The position numbers and the translations under genes are program-made. From assembly GCF_024666595.1 (NCBI RefSeq), contig NZ_CP088296.1:744001-808000 (forward strand): a stretch of DNA of 64,000 nucleotides, read 5' to 3'. Below are positions 55,190 through 62,725 of the stretch, in pieces (position 1 is the stretch's first letter; each line of letters starts with the position of its first letter). This DNA comes from Sphingomonas sp. J315 (lineage in GTDB: Bacteria; Pseudomonadota; Alphaproteobacteria; Sphingomonadales; Sphingomonadaceae). Below the pieces are notes generated by a model, which saw only the letters and a list, made by a program, of their open reading frames with translations, was not told the origin of the DNA and made no database searches.

Positions 55190-56506
55190 GTGACGACCGC
55201 CTCATCTCCCCGCCGCACGCTGCGCGCCGTCGATGTATTCGCGCTGACCGTGGGAATCGTCATCGGTGCCGGTATCTTCCGCACGCCGGCATTGGTCGCG
55301 GGGGTTGCGGGCGACGCGACCACGATGATCCTGGCCTGGATCGCGGGAGGGCTGCTCTCCATTGTCGGCGCGCTCTGCTATGCCGAGATGGCGGCGGCAT
55401 GGCCGCATATGGGCGGCGATTATCATTTCATCGGGCGCGCGTTCGGGCAGCGGATTGCCTTTCTCTACGCCTGGGCGCGGCTGGCGGTGATCCAAACCGG
55501 GTCGCTGGCGCTGCTGTCGTTCATCGTCGGTGATTATTTGCAGATATTGCTGCCGCTCGGCGCATTCGGCCCGGCGATTTGGGCAGGCATTGCGGTCATC
55601 GCGGTGAGCGCGATCAACTGGCTGGGGGTGCGCTGGGGAACGCAGGCGCAGCGCTGGCTGACGCTGGCCGAGGTGGTCGGGCTGGTCGCGATAATCATCG
55701 CGGGCTTCTCGCTCGCGCCGCCCGACGCAGTTCCGGCAGCACCGGGCGGCGGCGCGCTGGGCCTGGTGATGGTGTTCGTGCTGCTGTCTTATGGCGGATG
55801 GAGCGAGGCGGTTTATGTCTCGGCCGAGATGAAGGACCCGCCGAAGCGGATCGCGGCTATCCTGTGCGCGGCGCTGGCTTTGGTCACCGCGCTCTATGTG
55901 CTGGTCAATCTGGCCTTGCTCAACGGGCTAGGAATGGCGGGCATGGCCGGGAACGACGCGGTCGCGGCGGAGGTGATGCGCCGCGCATTCGGCCCCGCTG
56001 GCGCGGCGGCGATCAGCGCGGCGGTGGCGGTGGCGGCGCTGACCAGTGCCAATGCGACCGCAATCACCGGTGGGCGCACCGCGTGCGCGCTCGGGCGCCG
56101 TATCGCGCCACTGGGGTGGCTGGGACAATGGGATGCGCGCCGCGACACACCGGGCAACGCGCTGGTAGCACAGGGGGCGGTGGCGCTGTTGCTGGTCGCG
56201 TTGGGCGGATTTGCGCGCGACGGGTTTCGGGTCGCGGTCGAATATACTGCGCCGGTGTTCTGGCTATTCCTGCTGCTCGCCGGATTGTCGCTGTTCGTGC
56301 TGCGCCGGACCGAGCCCGATACGCCCCGTCCGTTCCGGGTACCGCTCTATCCCGTTCTGCCCGGGATCTTCTGCGCGACCACCGCGTATCTGCTATGGTC
56401 GAGCCTCGCCTATACCGGGTGGGGCGCACTTGCCGGCGTCGCCGTGCTGGTTGTCGGCGCGTTGTTGCTGTTGGTCTTCACCCCCGAAGCGGAGATTGAG
56501 CCATGA
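55190..56506 (+). CDS. APC-family amino acid permease
   Basis: The 438-residue permease has about twelve hydrophobic helices. The N-terminal substrate/gating region reads VFALTVGIVIGAGIFRTPALVAGVAGD (GxG unwound helix 1), then AALCYAEMAAAWPHMGGDYHFIGRAFG. Start is GTG 55190. It imports or exchanges amino acids; specificity is unknown. It ends with an ATGA overlap into the methyltransferase gene. Confidence 0.9.
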   Translation: MTTASSPRRTLRAVDVFALTVGIVIGAGIFRTPALVAGVAGDATTMILAWIAGGLLSIVGALCYAEMAAAWPHMGGDYHFIGRAFGQRIAFLYAWARLAVIQTGSLALLSFIVGDYLQILLPLGAFGPAIWAGIAVIAVSAINWLGVRWGTQAQRWLTLAEVVGLVAIIIAGFSLAPPDAVPAAPGGGALGLVMVFVLLSYGGWSEAVYVSAEMKDPPKRIAAILCAALALVTALYVLVNLALLNGLGMAGMAGNDAVAAEVMRRAFGPAGAAAISAAVAVAALTSANATAITGGRTACALGRRIAPLGWLGQWDARRDTPGNALVAQGAVALLLVALGGFARDGFRVAVEYTAPVFWLFLLLAGLSLFVLRRTEPDTPRPFRVPLYPVLPGIFCATTAYLLWSSLAYTGWGALAGVAVLVVGALLLLVFTPEAEIEP

Positions 56507-57054
56507 AGCTGTTGATCCTCGCCGCCGCCAGTCTGGTCGCCGGAAGTGCGATTGCGCCGCCTGCGACGCCGCCGTCCGTCGCCGCGAGCCAGACCCCCGA
56601 CGTGATCTATGTCCCCACCCCGCCTGCAGTGGTCGAGGCAATGCTGGACATGGTCGATTTGCGCGACGGTGACATACTCTATGATCTCGGCTCGGGCGAC
56701 GGGCGCATCCCGATCGCTGCGGCGAAGCGCAAGCAGGTGCGTGCCGTCGGAATCGACATCGACCCGCAGCGGATTACTGAGGCGAACGCCAATGCCAAGG
56801 CTGCGGGCGTCACTGGCGAGGTGACGTTCAAACAGGCCGACCTGTTCACCAGCGACTTCAGCGACGCGACCGTCGTGACACTGTACCTGCTCGACACGCT
56901 GAACGAGAAGCTCCGTCCGAAGCTGCTCGCAGAGCTGAAGCCGGGGACGCGGATCGTCAGCCACGCCTTTCGCATGGGCGATTGGGAGCCGGAGAAGGAA
57001 GCCGAGGTCGACGGCCGGACGATCTATTACTGGACGGTGCCGCCGCGCGGATAG
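56503..57054 (+). CDS. Class I SAM-dependent methyltransferase with N-terminal signal-like segment
   Basis: The 183-residue protein shows motif I ILYDLGSGDGRIPIAAAKR, then GIDIDPQRITEANANAKAAGV and a motif IV region VVTLYLLDTLNEKLRPKLLAELKPGTRIVSHAF. The first 20 residues (MKLLILAAASLVAGSAIA) look like a signal peptide, odd for an enzyme needing cytosolic SAM. They may be a membrane anchor. It overlaps the permease gene by ATGA; substrate unknown. Confidence 0.85.
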   Translation: MKLLILAAASLVAGSAIAPPATPPSVAASQTPDVIYVPTPPAVVEAMLDMVDLRDGDILYDLGSGDGRIPIAAAKRKQVRAVGIDIDPQRITEANANAKAAGVTGEVTFKQADLFTSDFSDATVVTLYLLDTLNEKLRPKLLAELKPGTRIVSHAFRMGDWEPEKEAEVDGRTIYYWTVPPRG

Positions 57055-57097
57055 CGCGGGAATCGACCCCGCGCGGTTTCCGCGCTAGGGCGGCGCG

Positions 57098-57478
57098 ATG
57101 CATCATCTGTTTCTTGTCATGCTGGGCGGCGCAGTCGGCGCTGGCGCACGGCATCTGGTCGGGCGCGCGGCGCTTGGCATTTGGGGGCCGGGGTTCCCGG
57201 TCGGTACGCTGGCGGTCAATGTCGTCGGCGGGTTCGCGATGGGGCTGCTCGCCGCGTGGCTCGCGTCGCGGGCGAGCGGGGGTGAGGCGTTGCGCTACCT
57301 GCTCGGCGTCGGGGTGCTCGGCGGTTTCACGACCTTTTCCGCCTTTTCGCTCGAGACCGCGTCGATGCTCCAGCGCGGCGAGTTTGCGACCGCATTGTTC
57401 TACATTCTCGCCTCGGTCGTGCTGTCGATCGGCGCGTTGTTCGCGGGGCTGCAGGTCAGCCGGATGGTGGCGGCATGA
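57098..57478 (+). CDS. crcB: Fluoride efflux channel CrcB/Fluc
   Basis: The 126-residue four-helix protein dimerises into a dual-topology F- channel. Signatures: GGAVGAGARHLVGR near the N-terminus, TLAVNVVGGFAMGLLAAW (Asn in helix 2), and the phenylalanine-box helix GVLGGFTTFSAFSLET. I see no fluoride-riboswitch-like leader in the 43-bp gap upstream. The downstream pseudouridine synthase overlaps its stop (ATGA). Confidence 0.95.
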   Translation: MHHLFLVMLGGAVGAGARHLVGRAALGIWGPGFPVGTLAVNVVGGFAMGLLAAWLASRASGGEALRYLLGVGVLGGFTTFSAFSLETASMLQRGEFATALFYILASVVLSIGALFAGLQVSRMVAA

Positions 57479-58656
57479 GCGCCGAGGGGAATGTCCGCCA
57501 GTTCACCGTCGCGCTTGACGATGACGGCATCCGGCTGGATCGCTGGTTCAAGCGGCATCTGCCCGACACCAGCTTCAACATCGTGTCGCGCTGGGCGCGG
57601 ACGGGGCAGCTGCGCGTCGATGGCGCGCGCGCGACTCCCGGCGATCGCGTCCAGGCGGGACAGGTGATCCGTGTGCCCCCGGCCGACGCAGCGCAAGCGG
57701 CAGCGGTGGCGGCCAAGCCCAAAAAGGCGCGTCCCCAACTGTCGCCCGAGCAGATGGAGTTCGCCGAGTCGATGGTGATCCATCGCGATGCGCAGGCGAT
57801 GGTGATCAACAAGCCGCCCGGCCTCGCGACGCAGGGGGGGACCAAGACGCACGATCATGTCGATCAATTGCTCGACGCGCTGTATTTCGACCTCGATACG
57901 CGGCCCAAGCTGGTGCACCGGCTCGACAAGGATACGTCGGGTGCGCTGGTGCTGGCGCGGACGGCGCGCGCGGCGGCCTATTTCTCGAAGAGCTTCTCCG
58001 GGCGGACGGCGCGCAAGACCTATTGGGCGGTCGTCGTCGGCGTGCCGAGCATCGAGGACGGGTTCATCGAACTCCCGATCGGCAAGCAGCCCGGGACCGG
58101 TGGCGAAAAGATGCAGGTGGACGAAAAGGAAGGCCAGCCCGCGCGGACCCGCTATCGCGTGATCGACCGTGCGGGGAACCGCGCCGCCTGGGTCGAGCTG
58201 CAGCCGCATACCGGGCGCACCCACCAGCTGCGCGTGCACATGGCGGCGATCGGCCACCCGATTGTCGGCGACGGCAAATATGGCATGGCCGAGGCGTTCC
58301 TGTCGGGCAGCATTTCGCGGAAAATGCACCTCCATTCGCGGCGCATCCGCATCGACCATCCCGATGGCGGCAAGCTGGATGTGACGGCCGACCTGCCGAC
58401 GCATTTCGCGGAGACACTCGTCCAGCTCGGCTTCAACCTCGAGGATGGCGACAATCTGCCGCCCGACGAAAAGGCACCGCCGACCAAGGAGCAGGAAAAA
58501 GCCTGGGCCAAGGCGCATGCCAAGACGGTGCGAAAAGAGCGTCGTGGTGAGCGGCAGGGACGCCGCGAGACGACGGTGAAAAAGGCCAAGCCGGGCAAGA
58601 AGGACGACAAGAAGGCGGCCAAGAAGCCCGCGCGGAAGCCGACGAAGAAACCATGA
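57475..58656 (+). CDS. RluA/RluC-family 23S rRNA pseudouridine synthase with Lys-rich tail
   Basis: The 393-residue protein has an S4 RNA-binding domain (residues 8-70) and a catalytic domain with HRLDKDTSGALVLART (148-163; catalytic Asp151). LQPHTGRTHQLRVHMAAIGHPIVGDGKYG follows. The last 70 residues form an unusual basic, low-complexity extension (ERRGERQGRRETTVKKAKPGKK... KKPARKPTKKP), likely an extra RNA-binding arm. It probably modifies 23S rRNA (RluC-like sites 955/2504/2580 in E. coli), which is inferred. It overlaps the HAD gene. Confidence 0.92.
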   Translation: MSAEGNVRQFTVALDDDGIRLDRWFKRHLPDTSFNIVSRWARTGQLRVDGARATPGDRVQAGQVIRVPPADAAQAAAVAAKPKKARPQLSPEQMEFAESMVIHRDAQAMVINKPPGLATQGGTKTHDHVDQLLDALYFDLDTRPKLVHRLDKDTSGALVLARTARAAAYFSKSFSGRTARKTYWAVVVGVPSIEDGFIELPIGKQPGTGGEKMQVDEKEGQPARTRYRVIDRAGNRAAWVELQPHTGRTHQLRVHMAAIGHPIVGDGKYGMAEAFLSGSISRKMHLHSRRIRIDHPDGGKLDVTADLPTHFAETLVQLGFNLEDGDNLPPDEKAPPTKEQEKAWAKAHAKTVRKERRGERQGRRETTVKKAKPGKKDDKKAAKKPARKPTKKP

Positions 58657-59312
58657 TCCGGCTCGCCGTGTTCGACTGCGACGGCACTCTGGTCGATTCG
58701 CAGGCCAATATCTGCCGCGCGATGGAGGCGTGCTTCGTCGCGCACCGGCTCGATCCGCCGACGCGCGAAGATATCCGGCGGATCGTTGGCCTCAGCCTCG
58801 TCCCGGCGATCGCGCAGCTGTTGCCCGATGGCGACGGGGCGCTGCACGTCGCGATGGCGGAAGCGTACAAGCGCGCCTTCCATGCGATGCGGATCGACGC
58901 GGCACTCGACCCGGAACCACTGTTCGATGGCGTCGCCGAAGCAATCGAGGCGCTGAGCGATGCCGGATGGCTGCTGGGCGTGGCGACCGGCAAGTCGGAT
59001 CGCGGGCTGGCGCTGATCCTGGAACATCATGGACTGGGCGACCGCTTCGTCACGCTGCAGACCGCCGACCGGCATCCGTCCAAGCCACATCCGGCGATGC
59101 TGCACGCCGCGATTGCCGAGGCGGGCGGCGACCCGCTGCGCACCGCGATGATCGGCGACACCAGCTATGACATCGCGATGGCGGTCAATGCGGGGACGCA
59201 CGCGGTCGGGGTTGCGTGGGGCTATCACGAGGCGCATGAATTGCACGCCGCCGGGGCGCATCACGTGACGACGCACGCGCGCGAACTGCCGGCGCTGCTG
59301 GAGGCATTATGA
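58653..59312 (+). CDS. HAD-IA phosphatase (phosphoglycolate-phosphatase-like)
   Basis: The 219-residue protein has motif I VFDCDGTLVDSQANIC, motif II LLGVATGKSDRGLALILEHHGL, and motif IV MIGDTSYDIAMAVNAGTHAVGVAWGYHE. The cap domain is of the Gph type. It overlaps the upstream synthase and the downstream small membrane gene (ATGA both sides), so the rluA-like / HAD / small protein / atp12 genes form one run. Confidence 0.9.
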   Translation: MIRLAVFDCDGTLVDSQANICRAMEACFVAHRLDPPTREDIRRIVGLSLVPAIAQLLPDGDGALHVAMAEAYKRAFHAMRIDAALDPEPLFDGVAEAIEALSDAGWLLGVATGKSDRGLALILEHHGLGDRFVTLQTADRHPSKPHPAMLHAAIAEAGGDPLRTAMIGDTSYDIAMAVNAGTHAVGVAWGYHEAHELHAAGAHHVTTHARELPALLEAL

Positions 59313-59524
59313 CCGAGGATCCTGCGCGCGGGCGCTATTTCGCGATGGTATTCGCGCAGATGATCGCGGTCGCCGGCGCGGTGTTCGGGCTGGTCATCAT
59401 GGGCAAGGCCGACGCGATGTGGCTGCGCATCCTGGGCGCGGCGATCCTGATCTCCGGCCTGTATTGCATCGCCGTGGTGCCGCGCGCGCTCGCCCGACGC
59501 TGGCGCACCCCGCCGACGGAATAG
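59309..59524 (+). CDS. Small two-helix membrane protein (71 aa)
   Basis: MTEDPARGRYFAMVFAQMIAVAGAVFGLVIMGKADAMWLRILGAAILISGLYCIAVVPRALARRW: two hydrophobic helices (YFAMVFAQMIAVAGAVFGLVIM and WLRILGAAILISGLYCIAVV) with a basic end. It overlaps the HAD stop and lies 4 bp before atp12, so it is co-transcribed. Small proteins of this type next to atp12 are seen in sphingomonads; the function is unknown. Confidence 0.78.
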   Translation: MTEDPARGRYFAMVFAQMIAVAGAVFGLVIMGKADAMWLRILGAAILISGLYCIAVVPRALARRWRTPPTE

Positions 59525-59528
59525 GATC

Positions 59529-60218
59529 ATGCGACGGTTCTGGAAGGACGTCGCGCTGGTCGCGGCGCAGGGCGGGCATGACGTCCATCTCGACGGCAAG
59601 CCGGTGCGCACGCCGGGCCGCGCACCGCTGACGCTGCCGACCCCCGCGCTGGCCGAGGCGGTGGCGGAGGAGTGGCGCGGGGTTGGCGAGACGATCGATC
59701 CGCGCGCAATGCCGCTGACCGGTCTGTCCAATGCCGCGATCGACCGGATCGCGCCCGACCCGGCGGCCTTCGCTGCTGGCCTTGCCAAATATGGCGAGAG
59801 CGACCTGCTCTGCTACCGCGCCGAGCATCCCCTGGAGCTGCAACTTCGGCAGGCGGCGAGCTGGGACCCGCTGCTCGACTGGGCGCGGCTGCGCCATGGC
59901 GCGGTGCTGATCCCGACCACGGGGATCGTCCATGTCGCGCAGCCCGCCGAGGCGGTGGCGGCGCTGGGCGCGGCGGTGGCGGCGCGGTCGGCGTTCGAGC
60001 TGGCGGGGCTGTCTCCGGTGGTGACGATCACCGGGTCGCTGGTCGCGGCGCTGGCGCTGATCGAGCGCGCTGCGGATGCCGAGGATATCTGGTCCGCCGC
60101 CAATCTCGACGAGGATTGGCAGGTCGAGCATTGGGGCGAGGACGAGCTGGCCCGCAAGGCGCGCGATGCGCGACGGGCGGAATATGCGGCTGCGGTGCGG
60201 TTTCTGGGGTTGGTTTAG
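59529..60218 (+). CDS. ATP12-family F1-ATPase assembly chaperone
   Basis: The 229-residue protein begins MRRFWKDVALVAAQGGHDVHLDGKPVRTPGRAPLTLPTPALAEAVAEEW, the ATP12 signature, and has the C-terminal DEDWQVEHWGEDELARKARDARRAEY. In mitochondria Atp12 holds F1 alpha subunits until they assemble with beta. Alphaproteobacteria keep a homologue. ATP synthase genes are not in this window. A bidirectional hairpin ends the run. Confidence 0.93.
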   Translation: MRRFWKDVALVAAQGGHDVHLDGKPVRTPGRAPLTLPTPALAEAVAEEWRGVGETIDPRAMPLTGLSNAAIDRIAPDPAAFAAGLAKYGESDLLCYRAEHPLELQLRQAASWDPLLDWARLRHGAVLIPTTGIVHVAQPAEAVAALGAAVAARSAFELAGLSPVVTITGSLVAALALIERAADAEDIWSAANLDEDWQVEHWGEDELARKARDARRAEYAAAVRFLGLV

Positions 60219-60295
60219 CGTGGGCGCTCGGCGCTGCGGGCCGATCTACCCCTCTCCCAACCTCCGCTAGGCAGCAAGCTGCCAAGCTGCGGTAA

Positions 60296-60321
60296 CCCTC
60301 TCCCCTATCAAGGGGAGAGGG
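60296..60321. terminator. Bidirectional hairpin between atp12 and the PIN toxin gene
   Basis: CCCTCTCCCC (60296-60305), TATCAA loop, GGGGAGAGGG (60312-60321): a perfect 10-bp stem between convergent genes, preceded by a GGCAGC-AA-GCTGCC hairpin near 60270. It probably ends transcription in both directions; it may also be a REP relic. Confidence 0.72.
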
Positions 60322-60329
60322 CAAGAAGG

Positions 60330-60821
60330 CTAAGCCCGCACGAAAAACGTCTTGAGCCATGCCGATCCGGCGCGGGCGGCTTCGCGCCAGTCTTCGGGCT
60401 CGGGCGCATCGGCGTGAGCGCGGGGGTCGAGCAGCTTGACCTTGCCCTGTTTGAACGCGGCGGTGCGCGAGGTTGCCAGCGTCAGATTATGTTCGATCGC
60501 GGTCGCGGCGAGCAGACCGTCATGCAGGTCGGCATAGGGCAGCTGCCCGCGCCGCTGCGCGACCGCCGCGTCGATCGGAAGGGTCCGCCCGGCAAAGGCG
60601 GGGAGCAGCTGCCCGTCGATCCAGCCGCGCCATGCCGCGCCAAGATCGCGACCCGCACGGGCGGCATCGGACGCGGCACGCTCCAGATCGACCAGGCTGG
60701 CGGCGGAGAGGAACATGCGCTGGTGCGGGACGCCATGCGCCCAGGCGACCAGCGCCGGATCGCCATGCGTGCCGCGTGCGTCGCGCAGGGCGACGACAAT
60801 TTCGGTGTCGAGCAGGAACAT
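60330..60821 (-). CDS. vapC: PIN-domain VapC-type toxin
   Basis: The 163-residue protein starts 4 bp after the antitoxin stop. PIN ribonuclease acidic residues are in MFLLDTEIVVALRD, LVDLERAAS and HDGLLAATAIEHNLTLATSRTAAF. VapC toxins cleave specific RNAs, usually tRNA or rRNA. A C-terminal extension (AHADAPEPEDWREAARAGSAWLKTFFVRA) is longer than usual for VapC. Coupled to the antitoxin gene upstream in a two-gene operon. Confidence 0.87.
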   Translation of the reverse strand: MFLLDTEIVVALRDARGTHGDPALVAWAHGVPHQRMFLSAASLVDLERAASDAARAGRDLGAAWRGWIDGQLLPAFAGRTLPIDAAVAQRRGQLPYADLHDGLLAATAIEHNLTLATSRTAAFKQGKVKLLDPRAHADAPEPEDWREAARAGSAWLKTFFVRA

Positions 60822-60825
60822 CAGC

Positions 60826-61068
60826 CTAACGCCCTCCCCGCCGATCCCAGCGATCGGGCGTCGGCCCGGCGTCGAAAACCGCCCCCTCCGGGGCCGCGAG
60901 CAGGTCGACGATCGACTGATGCTCGCCGCTCAACTGGCGATAGGCGTCGATGCTGAGCAGGACGTGGGTCGGACGCCCGCGATCGGTGACGAACACCGGA
61001 GCGTCGCGCGCGAATCGCTTCGCCCTGCTGACGTCCTGATTGAATTCGCGGCTCGTCACTACCCGCAT
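60826..61068 (-). CDS. Phd/YefM-type antitoxin
   Basis: The 80-residue protein starts at ATG 61068 with GGGG five bases upstream (an in-frame ATG at 61089 is less well placed). It has the Phd/YefM N-terminal DNA-binding fold MRVVTSREFNQDVSRAKRFARDAPVFVTDRGRPTHVLLSIDAYRQL, followed by a toxin-neutralising tail. It should bind the PIN toxin and autorepress through the dyad just upstream. Confidence 0.86.
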   Translation of the reverse strand: MRVVTSREFNQDVSRAKRFARDAPVFVTDRGRPTHVLLSIDAYRQLSGEHQSIVDLLAAPEGAVFDAGPTPDRWDRRGGR

Positions 61069-61088
61069 AATCGCCCCATTTTTTCGCA

Positions 61089-61123
61089 CCTACATACCTA
61101 TTATGGTAGCGATACCATGTAGG
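61089..61123. promoter_or_regulatory. Candidate toxin-antitoxin operator
   Basis: Nested inverted repeats: ATGGTA-GCGA-TACCAT (61103-61118, perfect 6-bp arms) inside CCTACAT...ATGTAGG (61089-61095, 61117-61123). They lie just upstream of the antitoxin gene, where Phd/YefM-type autorepression sites are found. The region is also AT-richer than its surroundings. Confidence 0.65.
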
Positions 61124-61296
61124 CATGTACCTATCTTGTAGCACCACTGCAACAGCTTGGGCAATCCACCAAGAAATCGACAGCGAACATGCTGCCAACG
61201 TTGTCGCGCGCGCTTGCACCCGGCGGCATTTCCGGTTCCCCTGCCTCCAATCGCCGACCGCAACACCGGATCGGGCAATGGGGGGGGAGAGGCCAT

Positions 61297-62694
61297 TTGT
61301 TTCAGGATTTGATCGACGACAGCCTGCGTGCGCTGGGCGACATCATGGGGGCGCATGGCCCGGCGGTGAACGCCGCGGCGAGCTTTACCCCGACCGACTA
61401 CAGCATCCATTTCTTCCTGCAGCTCGCGATCATCATTCTTGCCGCGCGCGTGGTCGGCTGGCTGGGGCAGAAGTTCCTGGGCCAGCCGCAGGTGGTGGGC
61501 GAAATGATCGCGGGCGTGGTGCTCGGCCCGTCGCTGTTCGGGCTGTTCTTCCCGGAAATGCAGGCTGCGATCTTCCCCAAGGAGACCAAGAACGTCCTGT
61601 ATGTCGGCGCGCAGTTCGGCGTCGGCCTGTACATGTTCCTAGTCGGCTGCACGCTGCACCTCGACCATTTCAAGACCAAGGCGAAGAGCGCGGTCACCGT
61701 ATCGGTGGCGGGCATCGCCACGCCGTTCGCCTTTGCCGTGCTGATCACGCCGTTGCTGCTGACCGTCCCCGGGCTGTTCGCCGAGGGGATCAGTCAGTGG
61801 AACGCGACATTGTTCATGGGCGCGTGCATCGCGCTGACCGCATTCCCGATGCTGGCGCGGATAATCAACGAGCGCGGGCTGGCCAAGACCTCACTCGGCA
61901 CGCTGTCGCTGACCGCTGGCGCGTTCGACGATGCGGTGTCGTGGTGCGTGCTGGCGATCGTGCTGGCGACGTTCGGCGGCGGGCCGGGCATTGCGGTCGT
62001 CGCGATCGTCGGCGGCGTCGCCTATGCGGCGTTCATGATCGTCTTCGGCAAGCGCCTGCTCGCGCCGCTGGGCCGCGCGGTCGAGGCGCGGGGCGAGATG
62101 AGCAACACCGTTCTGGCGATCACGCTGATCCTGTTCTGCGCATCGGCATTCCTGATGGACGCGATCGGCATCCATGCCGTGTTCGGCGGTTTCCTGCTCG
62201 GCGCGTTCATGCCCCGCGGGCTGTTCGTCGCGGAACTCAAGCGCAAGGTCGAGCCGCTGGCGGTGGTGATGCTGCTGCCGATGTTCTTCACCTATTCGGG
62301 CCTCAATACCCGGATGGACATGGTCAACAGCCTGCCCTTGTTCGCCATTGCGCTCGGCATCCTGGCCGTGTCGATCCTGGCCAAGTTCGGCGCGTGTTGG
62401 GCCGCCGCACGGCTGTCGGGCGAGGACAATCGCACCGCATTGGGCATCGGCGCGCTGATGAACTCGCGTGGCCTCATGGAGCTGATCATCATCAATATCG
62501 GCCTGCAGAAGGGCGTGATCGGGCCGACGCTGTTTTCGATGATGGTGCTGATGGCGATCGTCACGACGATGATGGCCGGGCCGCTGTTCGAACTGGTCTA
62601 TGGCAAAAAGGCTCGCGAGAGCGGCGAGCTGGATGCGATCAGCGGCGAGGATGGCGCAGCGCCGACCCAGCCGATCGCAGCGCGCCTCGCCTGA
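61297..62694 (+). CDS. CPA2-family cation:proton antiporter (Kef-type)
   Basis: About 465 residues with twelve or so helices. TTG 61297 is preferred because GGGGAGAGG ends just before it; longer readings begin in the toxin-antitoxin promoter. The CPA2 core: QVVGEMIAGVVLGPSLFG, GLYMFLVGCTLHLDHFKTKAK, LTAFPMLARIINERGL and AGAFDDAVSWCVLAIVLA with the ND/DD-type ion-site acids. It lacks the C-terminal TrkA-N regulatory domain of KefB/C. It exchanges K+ or Na+ for protons at the inner membrane. Confidence 0.88.
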   Translation: MFQDLIDDSLRALGDIMGAHGPAVNAAASFTPTDYSIHFFLQLAIIILAARVVGWLGQKFLGQPQVVGEMIAGVVLGPSLFGLFFPEMQAAIFPKETKNVLYVGAQFGVGLYMFLVGCTLHLDHFKTKAKSAVTVSVAGIATPFAFAVLITPLLLTVPGLFAEGISQWNATLFMGACIALTAFPMLARIINERGLAKTSLGTLSLTAGAFDDAVSWCVLAIVLATFGGGPGIAVVAIVGGVAYAAFMIVFGKRLLAPLGRAVEARGEMSNTVLAITLILFCASAFLMDAIGIHAVFGGFLLGAFMPRGLFVAELKRKVEPLAVVMLLPMFFTYSGLNTRMDMVNSLPLFAIALGILAVSILAKFGACWAAARLSGEDNRTALGIGALMNSRGLMELIIINIGLQKGVIGPTLFSMMVLMAIVTTMMAGPLFELVYGKKARESGELDAISGEDGAAPTQPIAARLA

Positions 62695-62725
62695 GATGCC
62701 CCCCGGCCCCGTCGCCTGACTCCGG

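Noticed and set aside
57055..57097. Fluoride riboswitch before crcB
   Set aside because: The gap is only 43 bp and lacks the pseudoknotted aptamer sequence.
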